Source: Thermoplasmata archaeon
Lineage (GTDB): Archaea > Thermoplasmatota > Thermoplasmata > SG8-5
Reading direction: 5' to 3'
Assembly (NCBI GenBank): GCA_030655715.1
Contig: JAUSPR010000116.1
Location: 1 to 10,276 of the forward strand
Length of the DNA stretch: 10,276 nt
Shown here: positions 1 through 7,408 of the stretch, one piece after another
Numbering within the stretch: the first letter of the stretch is position 1
Layout: each line of letters starts with the position of its first letter
The notes under the pieces: model-generated
What the model was told of the DNA's origin: nothing
Database searches by the model: none
The model's input: only the letters and a program-made list of their open reading frames with translations
Translations under genes and position numbers: made by a program

Positions 1-29
1 AATTTGGATGCCATATAAATTTGGATACC
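1..29 (-). promoter_or_regulatory. Direct repeat with embedded AT-rich box
   Basis: AATTTGGATGCC (1-12) and AATTTGGATACC (18-29) are direct repeats 17 nt apart with one difference, separated by ATATA. On the minus strand this reads as a TTTATATG box flanked by two GGYATCCAAATT copies. It could be a promoter with tandem operator sites for a gene to the left of the window. Nothing inside the window confirms this. Confidence 0.25.
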
Positions 30-37
30 GGAAAAAC

Positions 38-177
38 GCATTCGACCATGGCATGGAACCTTTAAGGGTTAAATCGAATGCCATATTACTTACAACATTC
101 TCGTAGCAATCGGTGAATGCATAGCTAAATATTACATTCCAGAGCATTCGCCTTGATTGAGCAATTATTCGCAATCA
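38..177. repeat. Cluster of inverted repeats around a GCATTCG motif
   Basis: GCATTCGA (38-45) pairs with TCGAATGC (74-81), with a smaller AACC/GGTT (57-60/67-70) inside. GGTGAATGC (112-120) pairs with GCATTCGCC (144-152) through one G-T wobble. TGATTG (154-159) pairs with CAATCA (172-177). No open frame with coding character covers the region. It differs in sequence from the repeat at 8162 onward. Its role is unknown. It may be part of a regulatory region or another small repeat element. Confidence 0.4.
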
Positions 178-198
178 CAATCAGAGTGTGGGGAATTT

Positions 199-233
199 CC
201 GTAATCGGCAATATGAAAGCGATGTGATTACGG
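199..233 (-). other. Inverted repeat just after the mutL stop
   Basis: Read from mutL, CCGTAATC (233-226) and GATTACGG (206-199) are perfectly complementary over 8 bp around a 19-nt interior, starting 2 nt after the stop codon. No T-run follows, so it is not a bacterial-type terminator. It may stabilise or define the 3' end of the mutS-mutL transcript. Confidence 0.4.
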
Positions 234-235
234 CG

Positions 236-1975
236 TTACACAGCTCTCTTGAACATCCTCTCCAACTCGGCATTGGTTATCCTGATGATGGTCGGCCGTC
301 CATGCGCGCAGGTATAAGGATTCTCAAGTCCATGCATTTCCTCGATTAAATGCGCCATTCTTTGCTGGCTGAGTTTCTCCCCTGCCCTTATTGCGGAATG
401 GCAGGCCACAAGATGGATTATTTCATCTCTCTTTTCCTCGATGGAACGAGCTTTTCCAAGGGCAGCAAGCTCATCGATGAGGTCCAGAAGTCCTTTCTCG
501 GTCTCGATGTGGCCGCCTATGGCCGGAACTGCGCGAACCAGGTATGCGTCCTTTCCGAACGGCTCAATCTTGAATCCCAGGTCCTCGATTACCGGTCGGA
601 AATGTTCCACAAGCTGGCTTTCTTTCTTTCCCAGGTTCAGAAGAACTGGCGTGATAAGGTTCTGAACTGTCTTTTTCTCGGGTCGATTTCGCAGTTTGTC
701 CAACATAATTTTCTCATGAGCGGCATGCTGGTCGATAATAATCATGTCCGAGCCGCTCTGCGCCAGAATGAACGTGTCCAGTATCTGGCCGATTACTTTC
801 ATCCTGGGCAGCATTTTGTCTTCGGCTACCTCCTCAGCCTCGGCTTCCGCTACCAGCTGGCTCTGATTAGGGCTTGGGGTTTTGGTCGCGGCTGGAATCG
901 GTAATTTGACCCTTGCAGATGGGGAATCGGGAATCTGGGGAATCGGGAATAACTCCTTCTGCCTGGGCGCAACATCCGGTATGTGTTGAACATTTCCCAG
1001 GGCCTTGGCAACGGTTTGAGAAACAAGTCTGGCAATTATTTTTTCATCGGCAAATCTGACTTTCTTTTTTGTTGGATGGACATTGACATCCAGGATTTTG
1101 GGGTCTATTTCCAGCATCAGGACGCCGACCGGATGACGGTTCCTCATGAGCAGGCCGGCATATCCTGTTTCCACTGCCTCCGAGATTATGGGGCTGGATA
1201 CCGGTCTTGAGTTAACAAACAGGTGAAAGCCATCTCTTGTCGACTTGGTGATTGTTGGTTTAGCCATATATCCATCCAGATGAATTCCATCGCCCGAATC
1301 CTGGAAAAAAATAATCTCTCTGGCAATTTTCCGGCCCATCAGGTCGTTTATTCTGTCCAGGAAATTTTCTGACCTGGGCAGATCCATCACCTCGACATCC
1401 TCATTGTGCAATCTGAATGCGACATTGGGATTGGCCAGGGCCCGTTCTGTCATGATGTCAATTATGTGACCGATTTCCACTCTGTCTGACTTGAGGTACT
1501 TCAGCCTGGCAGGATGGCCGCTGAATAATTTCCTGGCCTCAATAGTGGTTCCGACCGGCCTGGCTATTTCTTTGAGTTCACCAGGCTTGTCCCTCTTGAA
1601 CTCAAGGGAAAAACCCGTTGCAGAACCCGCAATTCTGCTGGAGATAAACACATTCGCAACCGAGACAATGCTGGAGAGAGCCTCACCCCTGAAGCCCATG
1701 GTCTCCAGGCTCTCCAGGTCATTAATTAGGGATAATTTACTGGTGGCATGCTGGACAAATGCCAGTTTCAAATCATCGCGAGAAATTCCGCTGCCATCGT
1801 CGATTACTTCAATAAGTTCCTTGCCTGCGCCCGCAATTTTAACGCGAATGTCATTGGCCCCGGCATCCAGGGAATTCTCAACGAGTTCCTTGACCACGCT
1901 GGCTGGGCGCTCTATTACCTCGCCGGCAGCAATCTTGCTGATTGTGGCTTCGTCAAGGATTCTGATGGAACTCAT
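236..1975 (-). CDS. mutL: DNA mismatch repair protein MutL, endonuclease type
   Basis: MutL is the ATP-driven partner of MutS in mismatch repair, and in this subtype it nicks the error-containing strand. The 579-residue product has the N-terminal GHKL ATPase motifs in order: AAGEVIERP (16-24), KELVENSLDAGA with E30 and N34, DDGSGI (59-64), ATSKL (77-81), GFRGEALSSI (94-103) and DVNVHPTKKKVRF (296-308). A Pro/Ala/Glu-rich linker spans about 333-390. The C-terminal domain has DQHAAHEKIMLD (415-426), ACHSAIRAG (524-532) and CAHGRP (556-561), which mark the metal-dependent endonuclease class. QNLITP (438-443) resembles the clamp-binding motif of bacterial MutL and of PMS2. Two deviations are visible. 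The last acidic residue of DQHA-x2-E-x4-E is Asp426, and the usual CPHGRP reads CAHGRP. The start overlaps the mutS stop as ATGA, so the two genes are probably co-translated. The MSSIRILDE opening matches the usual MutL N-terminus. Confidence 0.97.
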   Translation of the reverse strand: MSSIRILDEATISKIAAGEVIERPASVVKELVENSLDAGANDIRVKIAGAGKELIEVIDDGSGISRDDLKLAFVQHATSKLSLINDLESLETMGFRGEALSSIVSVANVFISSRIAGSATGFSLEFKRDKPGELKEIARPVGTTIEARKLFSGHPARLKYLKSDRVEIGHIIDIMTERALANPNVAFRLHNEDVEVMDLPRSENFLDRINDLMGRKIAREIIFFQDSGDGIHLDGYMAKPTITKSTRDGFHLFVNSRPVSSPIISEAVETGYAGLLMRNRHPVGVLMLEIDPKILDVNVHPTKKKVRFADEKIIARLVSQTVAKALGNVQHIPDVAPRQKELFPIPQIPDSPSARVKLPIPAATKTPSPNQSQLVAEAEAEEVAEDKMLPRMKVIGQILDTFILAQSGSDMIIIDQHAAHEKIMLDKLRNRPEKKTVQNLITPVLLNLGKKESQLVEHFRPVIEDLGFKIEPFGKDAYLVRAVPAIGGHIETEKGLLDLIDELAALGKARSIEEKRDEIIHLVACHSAIRAGEKLSQQRMAHLIEEMHGLENPYTCAHGRPTIIRITNAELERMFKRAV

Positions 1976-4593
1976 TTTTTCTCCACCATTTTGGACTTGA
2001 GTTCATGCAACTTTTGGAGGGCCTGCATTGGCGTTAAATGGTCCAGCTCAAGCTTCAATATCTCTTCCTCCAGCGGGTGAATCGGCGGAATCGCATCCTG
2101 GAACATTACCAGCTGGGTATAGGTCTTGCTCTTCTTCCTGGGTTTCTGGTCTGTCATATCCACAACGGTCTGGTCCTCAATCTCCTTGAGAAGTTTTTTG
2201 GCTCTTTCAACGACTTCCCGGGGCATGCCAGCCAGCTTGGCGACTTGCACACCGTAACTTCGATTCGTGGAGCCAGGTATAACTTTTCTCAGGAAGATTA
2301 TGTCGTCCTTTTCTTCCTTAACAGCTATATTGTAATTCACAACGCCGTCCAGCAATTCCTCCAGCTCGTTCAGCTGGTGGTAGTGGGTGGCAAATATCGT
2401 CTTGGCCCCGACCTTGCGCGAATGCACATATTCAGCAACAGCCCAGGCAATGCTCAGACCGTCGAAAGTGCTGGTACCTCTGCCAAGTTCGTCAAGGAGG
2501 ATGAGGCTTCTCTTTGTTGCATTGTTGAGAATATCGGAAACCTGGGTCATCTCCACCATGAAGGTGCTCTGGCCCCTGGAAAGGTCATCGAAAGCGCCGA
2601 CGCGGGTGAATATGCGGTCCACCATTCCCAATCTTGCTGATTTTGCAGGCACGAAGCTGCCCATCTGTGCCATGAGAACGATCAGAGCAATCTGGCGCAT
2701 ATATGTGGATTTTCCTGCCATATTAGGGCCAGTGAGGATTATCACACGATTTTTCTTCATATCCAGTTTGGTATCATTGGGAATGAAATTTTCCGAAAGG
2801 AGGCTTTCCACCACAGGATGCCGACCCTCGATTATTGAGAGTGTATCAGATTCTTCCAACTTAGGGCGGACATAGTTCTGCAATGCCGCTAGTTCCGCGA
2901 GTGAAGCCAGCGCGTCCAGCTCTCCCAGCGCCTTTGCGGTTCCCTGCAGCCTGGCAGAATGCGCTGACACATTCTCGCGAATTTTGCAGAATATCTCGTA
3001 CTCAAGAGCGGTTGAGCGTTCGTTGGCAGTAAGTATCTGGCTCTCCTTTTCCTTCAGCTCCGGCGTGATGAACCTCTCGGCATTGGACATTGTTTGTTTC
3101 CTGGTATAATTGTCAGGAACATTCCCTGACTGGCTAATCGGGATTTCAATATGATATCCAAACACTTTGTTATACTTAATCTTCAGGGATTTAATTCCGG
3201 TTCTGGCGCGTTCGGTTTCCTCCAAACTGGCCATCCATTTTCCGCCGGTCCGGGCCATGTCTCGAAGCTCATCAAGTTCAGGATTATAACCTTCTCTTAT
3301 CATGCTGCCGTCCCGGACGCTGATAGGTGGTTCATCGGCAATGGCTTGGCCAATCTGGTCCATCAGTTCCTGGCAGGGGTCAAGATTTTGACGGATGTTC
3401 TTGAGAAGATTGGGAATTTTGGCGCCCAGAGTCTCTGAAATGGGATTTACAGCAGCCAGTGTCTCCTTGATTGCAGCGACATCCCTGGCATTCGCGCTGC
3501 CGTATATACTTCTGGAAAGCAACCTTTCCAGGTCCCGAACGTCTTTCAGGTATTCCCTGGCCTCGGCCTTCAATGTCCTGTTCTTGAAAAGGATTTCAAC
3601 CGCATCCAGACGTTCGTCCACGGCTTTCAGGTCCATGAGAGGCTTGGCCATCCAGTTCCGTAAGGTGCGGCTGCCCATTGGGGTGAGCGTTCGGTCCATC
3701 AGTTGGAAAAGAGTGCTGGTTTTGCTGCCGTCCCTGATATTACCAAATAATTCCAGGTTCCGCAGAGTCACGGAATCCAGCATCATGAAGTCATTTATTT
3801 CATAACATTTGACATTTTTTATCTGGCTGAGACTGCATTTCTGCATTTCTGTAAGATAGGCCAGTGTTGCCCCGGCAGCGGTTATGGAAGGTATGGAATC
3901 CGCAATGCCAGATGTGTCCTCAATGTGTTCACACAATGTCTGCCATGCTTTTTCCTTACTGAACTGTTCGGCAGTTCCGGTTGTGACGGTGCAGACAAGG
4001 TCGCCTTCCATGATTGTCTCGATACCCTTGGCTCCGATGTCAGGTGAAATCAGGCATTCCGATGGCATGAACCGCACTATCTCATTTCTGAGTTGCCTCT
4101 CCGCACTCACGCCCTCGATATTCGTGGCCATGAATTCCCCGGTGGATATGTCAACCGCGGCAAGTCCAAAACCGGACTTGTGTTTGCTTATGGCCAGCAG
4201 GAAATTATTGGCCTTTCCCTGGAGCATGGAGTCTTCCATGACTGTTCCCGGTGACACGATGCGCACAACATCGCGTTTGACTATGCCCTTGGCCTTCTTC
4301 GGATCTTCAATTTGCTCGCATATGGCGACCTTGTAACCGGCTTTCACCATCCTGTGCAGGTATGTGTCCAGCGCGTGGTACGGAATGCCGGCCAGCGGCA
4401 TCTTCTCGCCCTTGTAATGCCCCCTGGCAGTCAGCGTGATATCAAGAACTCTGGCAGTAATTATAGCATCATCGCCAAATGTCTCATAAAAATCGCCCAT
4501 TCTGAAGAATACAACTGTGCCTGGATACTGCGATTTAATGCTCTTGTATTGTTTCATCATCGGTGAATCGTCTGGCAGTTCAAAATCCTCCAT
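1972..4593 (-). CDS. mutS: DNA mismatch repair protein MutS
   Basis: MutS recognises base mismatches and small loops and, on ATP binding, recruits MutL. From the start chosen here (Met at 4593) the product is 873 residues. It shows the mismatch-reading Phe-Tyr-Glu of GDFYETF at F35-E37, close to F36-E38 of E. coli MutS. Next come the connector and lever domains, Walker A GPNMAGKS (622-629), SRGQSTFMVEM, Walker B LLDELGRGTSTFDG (from about 699), THYHQL, and a C-terminal QLVMF (827-831) with the LDHLTPMQALQKLHELK tail. The frame extends upstream to an ATG at 4656, adding 21 residues unlike other MutS N-termini. I prefer 4593 because MEDFELPDDSPMMKQY is a normal MutS start and a TATA-like element lies about 27 nt upstream. 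The 4656 start has a possible GGTGA ribosome-binding site and is not excluded. The gene is first in a mutS-mutL unit and overlaps mutL by 4 nt. Confidence 0.95.
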   Translation of the reverse strand: MEDFELPDDSPMMKQYKSIKSQYPGTVVFFRMGDFYETFGDDAIITARVLDITLTARGHYKGEKMPLAGIPYHALDTYLHRMVKAGYKVAICEQIEDPKKAKGIVKRDVVRIVSPGTVMEDSMLQGKANNFLLAISKHKSGFGLAAVDISTGEFMATNIEGVSAERQLRNEIVRFMPSECLISPDIGAKGIETIMEGDLVCTVTTGTAEQFSKEKAWQTLCEHIEDTSGIADSIPSITAAGATLAYLTEMQKCSLSQIKNVKCYEINDFMMLDSVTLRNLELFGNIRDGSKTSTLFQLMDRTLTPMGSRTLRNWMAKPLMDLKAVDERLDAVEILFKNRTLKAEAREYLKDVRDLERLLSRSIYGSANARDVAAIKETLAAVNPISETLGAKIPNLLKNIRQNLDPCQELMDQIGQAIADEPPISVRDGSMIREGYNPELDELRDMARTGGKWMASLEETERARTGIKSLKIKYNKVFGYHIEIPISQSGNVPDNYTRKQTMSNAERFITPELKEKESQILTANERSTALEYEIFCKIRENVSAHSARLQGTAKALGELDALASLAELAALQNYVRPKLEESDTLSIIEGRHPVVESLLSENFIPNDTKLDMKKNRVIILTGPNMAGKSTYMRQIALIVLMAQMGSFVPAKSARLGMVDRIFTRVGAFDDLSRGQSTFMVEMTQVSDILNNATKRSLILLDELGRGTSTFDGLSIAWAVAEYVHSRKVGAKTIFATHYHQLNELEELLDGVVNYNIAVKEEKDDIIFLRKVIPGSTNRSYGVQVAKLAGMPREVVERAKKLLKEIEDQTVVDMTDQKPRKKSKTYTQLVMFQDAIPPIHPLEEEILKLELDHLTPMQALQKLHELKSKMVEKK

Positions 4594-4613
4594 TGACCTG
4601 AATTGCATACTTT

Positions 4614-4625
4614 CTAATATAATTG
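4614..4625 (-). promoter_or_regulatory. TATA-like element of mutS
   Basis: Read on the minus strand, the sequence CAATTATATTAG is centred about 27 nt upstream of the ATG at 4593. This is the spacing of an archaeal TATA box to the start of a leaderless transcript. It supports the shorter MutS start. If translation began at 4656 this element would lie inside the coding region. A second TATA-like run on the same strand (4653 to 4642) is the mirror of the element used by the divergent transporter operon. Confidence 0.5.
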
Positions 4626-4642
4626 ATGGAAACTTCGTGAAC

Positions 4643-4651
4643 TTTAATATA
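4643..4651 (+). promoter_or_regulatory. TATA-like element of the ABC transporter operon
   Basis: TTTAATATA is centred about 27 nt upstream of the first ATPase's ATG at 4674. No Shine-Dalgarno sequence precedes that ATG, so a leaderless mRNA is likely. This promoter and the mutS promoter lie back to back within 4594-4673, so a factor binding here could affect both directions. Confidence 0.5.
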
Positions 4652-4673
4652 ATCATTCATTGTTTGTCACCTG

Positions 4674-5624
4674 ATGACCCCATCACCTGAGACTACTATC
4701 ACCTCCAAGAACATCACTGTAAGTTACGGCCATATCACCGCGCTGGACAATTTCTCGGTGAATGTTCCTTCGGGCATAGTGGGACTGCTGGGCCCCAACG
4801 GTGCGGGAAAATCAACGTTCATCAAAGCGGTGCTTGGACTTCTTGTGCCGGACAGCGGGCAGATAACAATCGCGGGAAAGAGCCTGACGACAGAAGGAGA
4901 AATTATCCGCGACATGATTGGCTACATGCCGGAACATGATTGCCTTATCGACACCTTCACGGCAGTGGAACTTGTTTCCTACATGGGCCAGATATCCGGA
5001 ATGCAGAAGAAGGACGCCATGCCCAGATGCCATGAGATGCTGGACTTTGTGGGCATTGGAGAGGAGCGTTACCGTCCGATTTCTTCTTATTCCACGGGCA
5101 TGAAGCAGAAAGTCAAGCTTGCCCAGGCCATTGTCCATGACCCGAAGATCCTGTTTCTGGATGAGCCAACAAACGGCATGGACCCGCAGGGCAGGGAGGA
5201 GATGCTGGACCTGGTGAAGAAGATTCGCGCGTCCGACAAATCAATTCTTGTCTCCACGCATATTCTGGATGACCTGGAGAAGGTCTCGGACCATGCCATC
5301 ATAATCGGAGAAGGAAGGCTCATCACCGAGGGCGGCCTCGAGGAATTGCTGGCAGGGAAAGAAAGCCTGCGCGTTGTCAAGGTCAGGGGCCAGGCGCCAG
5401 ATATGGAAAAATTCCTGAAGGTGCTGGGGGATGTGTATGAAGTCCGATCGATAACACCGGAGAGCGGCCAGACCTCGATTATCATTCTGAACCAGGGCGA
5501 CGGAACGCCAATCTTCCGGCTCAGCAAGGAGAATAATGTCCAGTTGCGAGCGTATTACCCGCACAAGGCAAGCCTGGAAGACGTTTTCGTTGGCGCCATG
5601 GAGAATAAGGGAGGTGACCAGTAA
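4674..5624 (+). CDS. ABC-2 type transporter ATP-binding protein (first)
   Basis: This is the cytoplasmic ATPase subunit that powers an ABC-2 type membrane transporter. The 316-residue protein has Walker A GPNGAGKS (40-47), a Q-loop region reading GYMPEHD (83-89) with Glu where Gln is usual, signature YSTGMKQK (139-146), Walker B ILFLDEP (159-165), D-loop NGMDP and H-loop STHIL (H196). Roughly 90 further residues follow the H-loop, as in the NatA/DrrA/CcmA-like group, where YSxGMKQ replaces LSGGQ and Glu in the Q-loop is common. The start codon has no good Shine-Dalgarno sequence, but a TATA-like element sits about 27 nt upstream, consistent with a leaderless mRNA. It is the first gene of a four-gene operon, and its stop overlaps the next start by 1 nt (TAATG). 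The substrate cannot be read from the sequence. Antimicrobial, lipid, ion and polysaccharide export are all possible. Confidence 0.93.
   Translation: MTPSPETTITSKNITVSYGHITALDNFSVNVPSGIVGLLGPNGAGKSTFIKAVLGLLVPDSGQITIAGKSLTTEGEIIRDMIGYMPEHDCLIDTFTAVELVSYMGQISGMQKKDAMPRCHEMLDFVGIGEERYRPISSYSTGMKQKVKLAQAIVHDPKILFLDEPTNGMDPQGREEMLDLVKKIRASDKSILVSTHILDDLEKVSDHAIIIGEGRLITEGGLEELLAGKESLRVVKVRGQAPDMEKFLKVLGDVYEVRSITPESGQTSIIILNQGDGTPIFRLSKENNVQLRAYYPHKASLEDVFVGAMENKGGDQ
5609..5617 (+). promoter_or_regulatory. Ribosome-binding site of first permease
   Basis: GGGAGGTGA lies 6 nt before the ATG at 5624, inside the end of the upstream ATPase gene. It matches the complement of the archaeal and bacterial 16S 3' end (UCACCUCC) almost perfectly and fixes the permease start. 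Internal genes of the operon carry such sites while the first gene does not, which is the usual archaeal pattern. Confidence 0.75.
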
Positions 5625-6445
5625 TGGGCATTGATCCGATAGGATACAAGCCCTGGACAGGCAAGCTCACTGCCAGACATGACAGAATTCTGGTCATAGC
5701 CAAGACGCTTTTCAGGACACAGCTCAGGTCAAAATGGTTCATTCTCCTGCTGGTGCTCGGGTATATCGGTGTTTTTGCATTTCCGATAATATTTAATGCA
5801 CTCATGCCGCATACGGAACTTGATGGCATCACAATGTCCACCGAGCTCGGGAGCGGCCTGCTCTTCATGTTCACGGTTTTACTGGCATCCTTAGTATGCT
5901 CCGATTCCATATCAGAGGATCTGAGAAGCAATTCTTTTGTGCTCTATTTTTCCAGGGCAATAAAGACCGAAAGCTACCTGGCCGGAAAGCTGGGTGGTAT
6001 ATTTCTCACACTGGCATTGTTCTGCTTCTTCCCACCGATAATCATGGCCATTGCCATCCTGGGCACACAGTCCGGTTCTGATTATCTCCCCGGCCTGGGC
6101 ATACTGGCCCTCACGGTCGTCGCGGCATTCGTGACCACGATTTTTCTCATTCCATTTAGCGTTTTCATATCCTCGCTGACCAAAAGAAAATCACATGCGG
6201 CCATAGGCACGTTCATGACGTTCATGGTGATGACCATAATCGGCGGAATCTTCTCCGAGTTCGATGCGAACTGGAACCTGGTCAGCCCGGGAAGCATGCT
6301 TGAGTATTTCTATGACTGGATATTCGGCATAGGGATTCCACAATCTATCAACGAGGGCATACTGGCAGCGGTTTTTGCAGCCTTTATTATAATCCCGATG
6401 GCACTGGTCTATCTCAGGGTGAAACAGAAAGCGGAGGGCAAGTAA
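5624..6445 (+). CDS. ABC-2 type transporter permease (first)
   Basis: This is a membrane subunit predicted to pair with the ATPase encoded just upstream. The 273-residue product has about six hydrophobic segments, near residues 38-58, 76-95, 122-147, 157-184, 192-210 and 245-265. The cytoplasmic stretch SDSISEDLRSNSFVLYFSRA (93-112) precedes the third helix at the place where ABC-2 permeases carry the conserved acidic coupling segment. The N-terminus (1-37) is hydrophilic and basic, so it is predicted to be cytoplasmic. The start is well supported. The ATG overlaps the previous TAA by one base and is preceded by GGGAGGTGA at 5609-5617, a near-ideal ribosome-binding site. It overlaps the following ATPase gene in the same TAATG manner. 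The assignment to ABC-2 permeases is firm from topology and context. The substrate is unknown. Confidence 0.88.
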   Translation: MGIDPIGYKPWTGKLTARHDRILVIAKTLFRTQLRSKWFILLLVLGYIGVFAFPIIFNALMPHTELDGITMSTELGSGLLFMFTVLLASLVCSDSISEDLRSNSFVLYFSRAIKTESYLAGKLGGIFLTLALFCFFPPIIMAIAILGTQSGSDYLPGLGILALTVVAAFVTTIFLIPFSVFISSLTKRKSHAAIGTFMTFMVMTIIGGIFSEFDANWNLVSPGSMLEYFYDWIFGIGIPQSINEGILAAVFAAFIIIPMALVYLRVKQKAEGK

Positions 6446-7407
6446 TGGCTTCTGTAGCATCCTCCGGCTCGGAGCTGAACCCGCCAGTAATCCAGGCCAG
6501 CTTCCTTTCCAAATGGTACGGCGATGTCATAGGCCTCAACGGCCTTAACGTCACAATCCTTGAAGGGATAACCGGCATCGTAGGCCCGAACGGGGCTGGA
6601 AAGAGCACATTCTTCAAACTGGTCACAGGCACAATCAAGTCAAACGCCGGCGAACTTTCCGTTCTTGGCCAGAAACCCTGGGGGAACTGGAGGCAACTGG
6701 GTGCAATCGGATTCTGCCCTGATTATGAATTTCTACCGCTGGACATGACCGGCCAGCAGTATCTTGAATACATCGGAGGCCTCCAGGCAATGGAAAAAAC
6801 TGGCCTTGATAAGCGAATAAAAGAAGTTGCTGGCATAGTCAGGATGACCAAGGACATGAATCGGAAAATGGGCGGTTACAGCAAGGGCATGAAACAGCGC
6901 CTGAAGATTGCTGGCGCGCTACTCCACAACCCGAAACTTCTGCTGCTGGACGAACCGCTAAGTGGTCTCGATCCGATTTCCAGAAGGGACATAATTGAGC
7001 TGATCAAAACCCTGAACCGGAATTATGGCCATACCATCATAGTCAGCTCCCATGTATTGCATGAGATTGAGCGCATGACGCACAACATCGTCCTGATCTA
7101 CAAGGGCCGGGCAGTTGCCACGGGCGTGATATCCGAAATTCGGAATTTGATAAGCCAGTATCCGCATAATATCATCATTGAGGGGAAGAACATGCCAGAA
7201 CTGGCAAAGGCCCTACTGGACAAGAGCTATACTTACTCGGTCGGCTACAACAACAACCGAAACAGCATCACCGTGAAAGTTACCGCACCCGAGGAGTTCT
7301 TTGATTCGATGCCTGACCTGGTTGAAAAATCAATGGCCAGTGTGGAAAGAATGTACAGCCAGGACGACAACCTTGAGTCTGTTTTCAAGTATCTGGTGGG
7401 GTGGTGA
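6445..7407 (+). CDS. ABC-2 type transporter ATP-binding protein (second)
   Basis: This is the second ATPase of the operon, 320 residues long. It has Walker A GPNGAGKS (47-54), IGFCPDYEFL (88-97) at the Q-loop with Asp in place of Gln, signature YSKGMKQR (145-152), Walker B LLLLDEP (165-171), D-loop SGLDP and H-loop SSH (H203). A C-terminal region of about 100 residues follows the nucleotide-binding core. It starts at a TAATG overlap with the preceding permease, with GGAGGG at 6433-6438 as ribosome-binding site. The two ATPases differ clearly in their N-termini, Q-loops and C-terminal regions, so this is not a recent duplication. They may form a heterodimer serving one transporter built with both permeases, or each may pair with its own permease. 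The sequence does not decide between these. The substrate is unknown. Confidence 0.93.
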   Translation: MASVASSGSELNPPVIQASFLSKWYGDVIGLNGLNVTILEGITGIVGPNGAGKSTFFKLVTGTIKSNAGELSVLGQKPWGNWRQLGAIGFCPDYEFLPLDMTGQQYLEYIGGLQAMEKTGLDKRIKEVAGIVRMTKDMNRKMGGYSKGMKQRLKIAGALLHNPKLLLLDEPLSGLDPISRRDIIELIKTLNRNYGHTIIVSSHVLHEIERMTHNIVLIYKGRAVATGVISEIRNLISQYPHNIIIEGKNMPELAKALLDKSYTYSVGYNNNRNSITVKVTAPEEFFDSMPDLVEKSMASVERMYSQDDNLESVFKYLVGW

Positions 7408-7408
7408 A

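Noticed and set aside
199..233. Bacterial-type intrinsic terminator of mutL
   Set aside because: The inverted repeat is real but its interior is 19 nt long, the stem is only moderately GC-rich and no T-run follows.
350..904. Plus-strand open frame of 184 codons opposite mutL
   Set aside because: It lies fully antisense to a strongly supported mutL reading frame and its product shows no family features.
2038..2640. Plus-strand open frame of 200 codons opposite mutS
   Set aside because: It is antisense to the conserved MutS ATPase and clamp region. Its translation has no recognisable domain and is explained by the codon bias of mutS.
7301..7408. 36-residue N-terminal extension of the second permease
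   Set aside because: The stretch overlaps the C-terminal coding region of the second ATPase in another frame and has no permease character. The ATG at 7409 is well placed after the ATPase stop.
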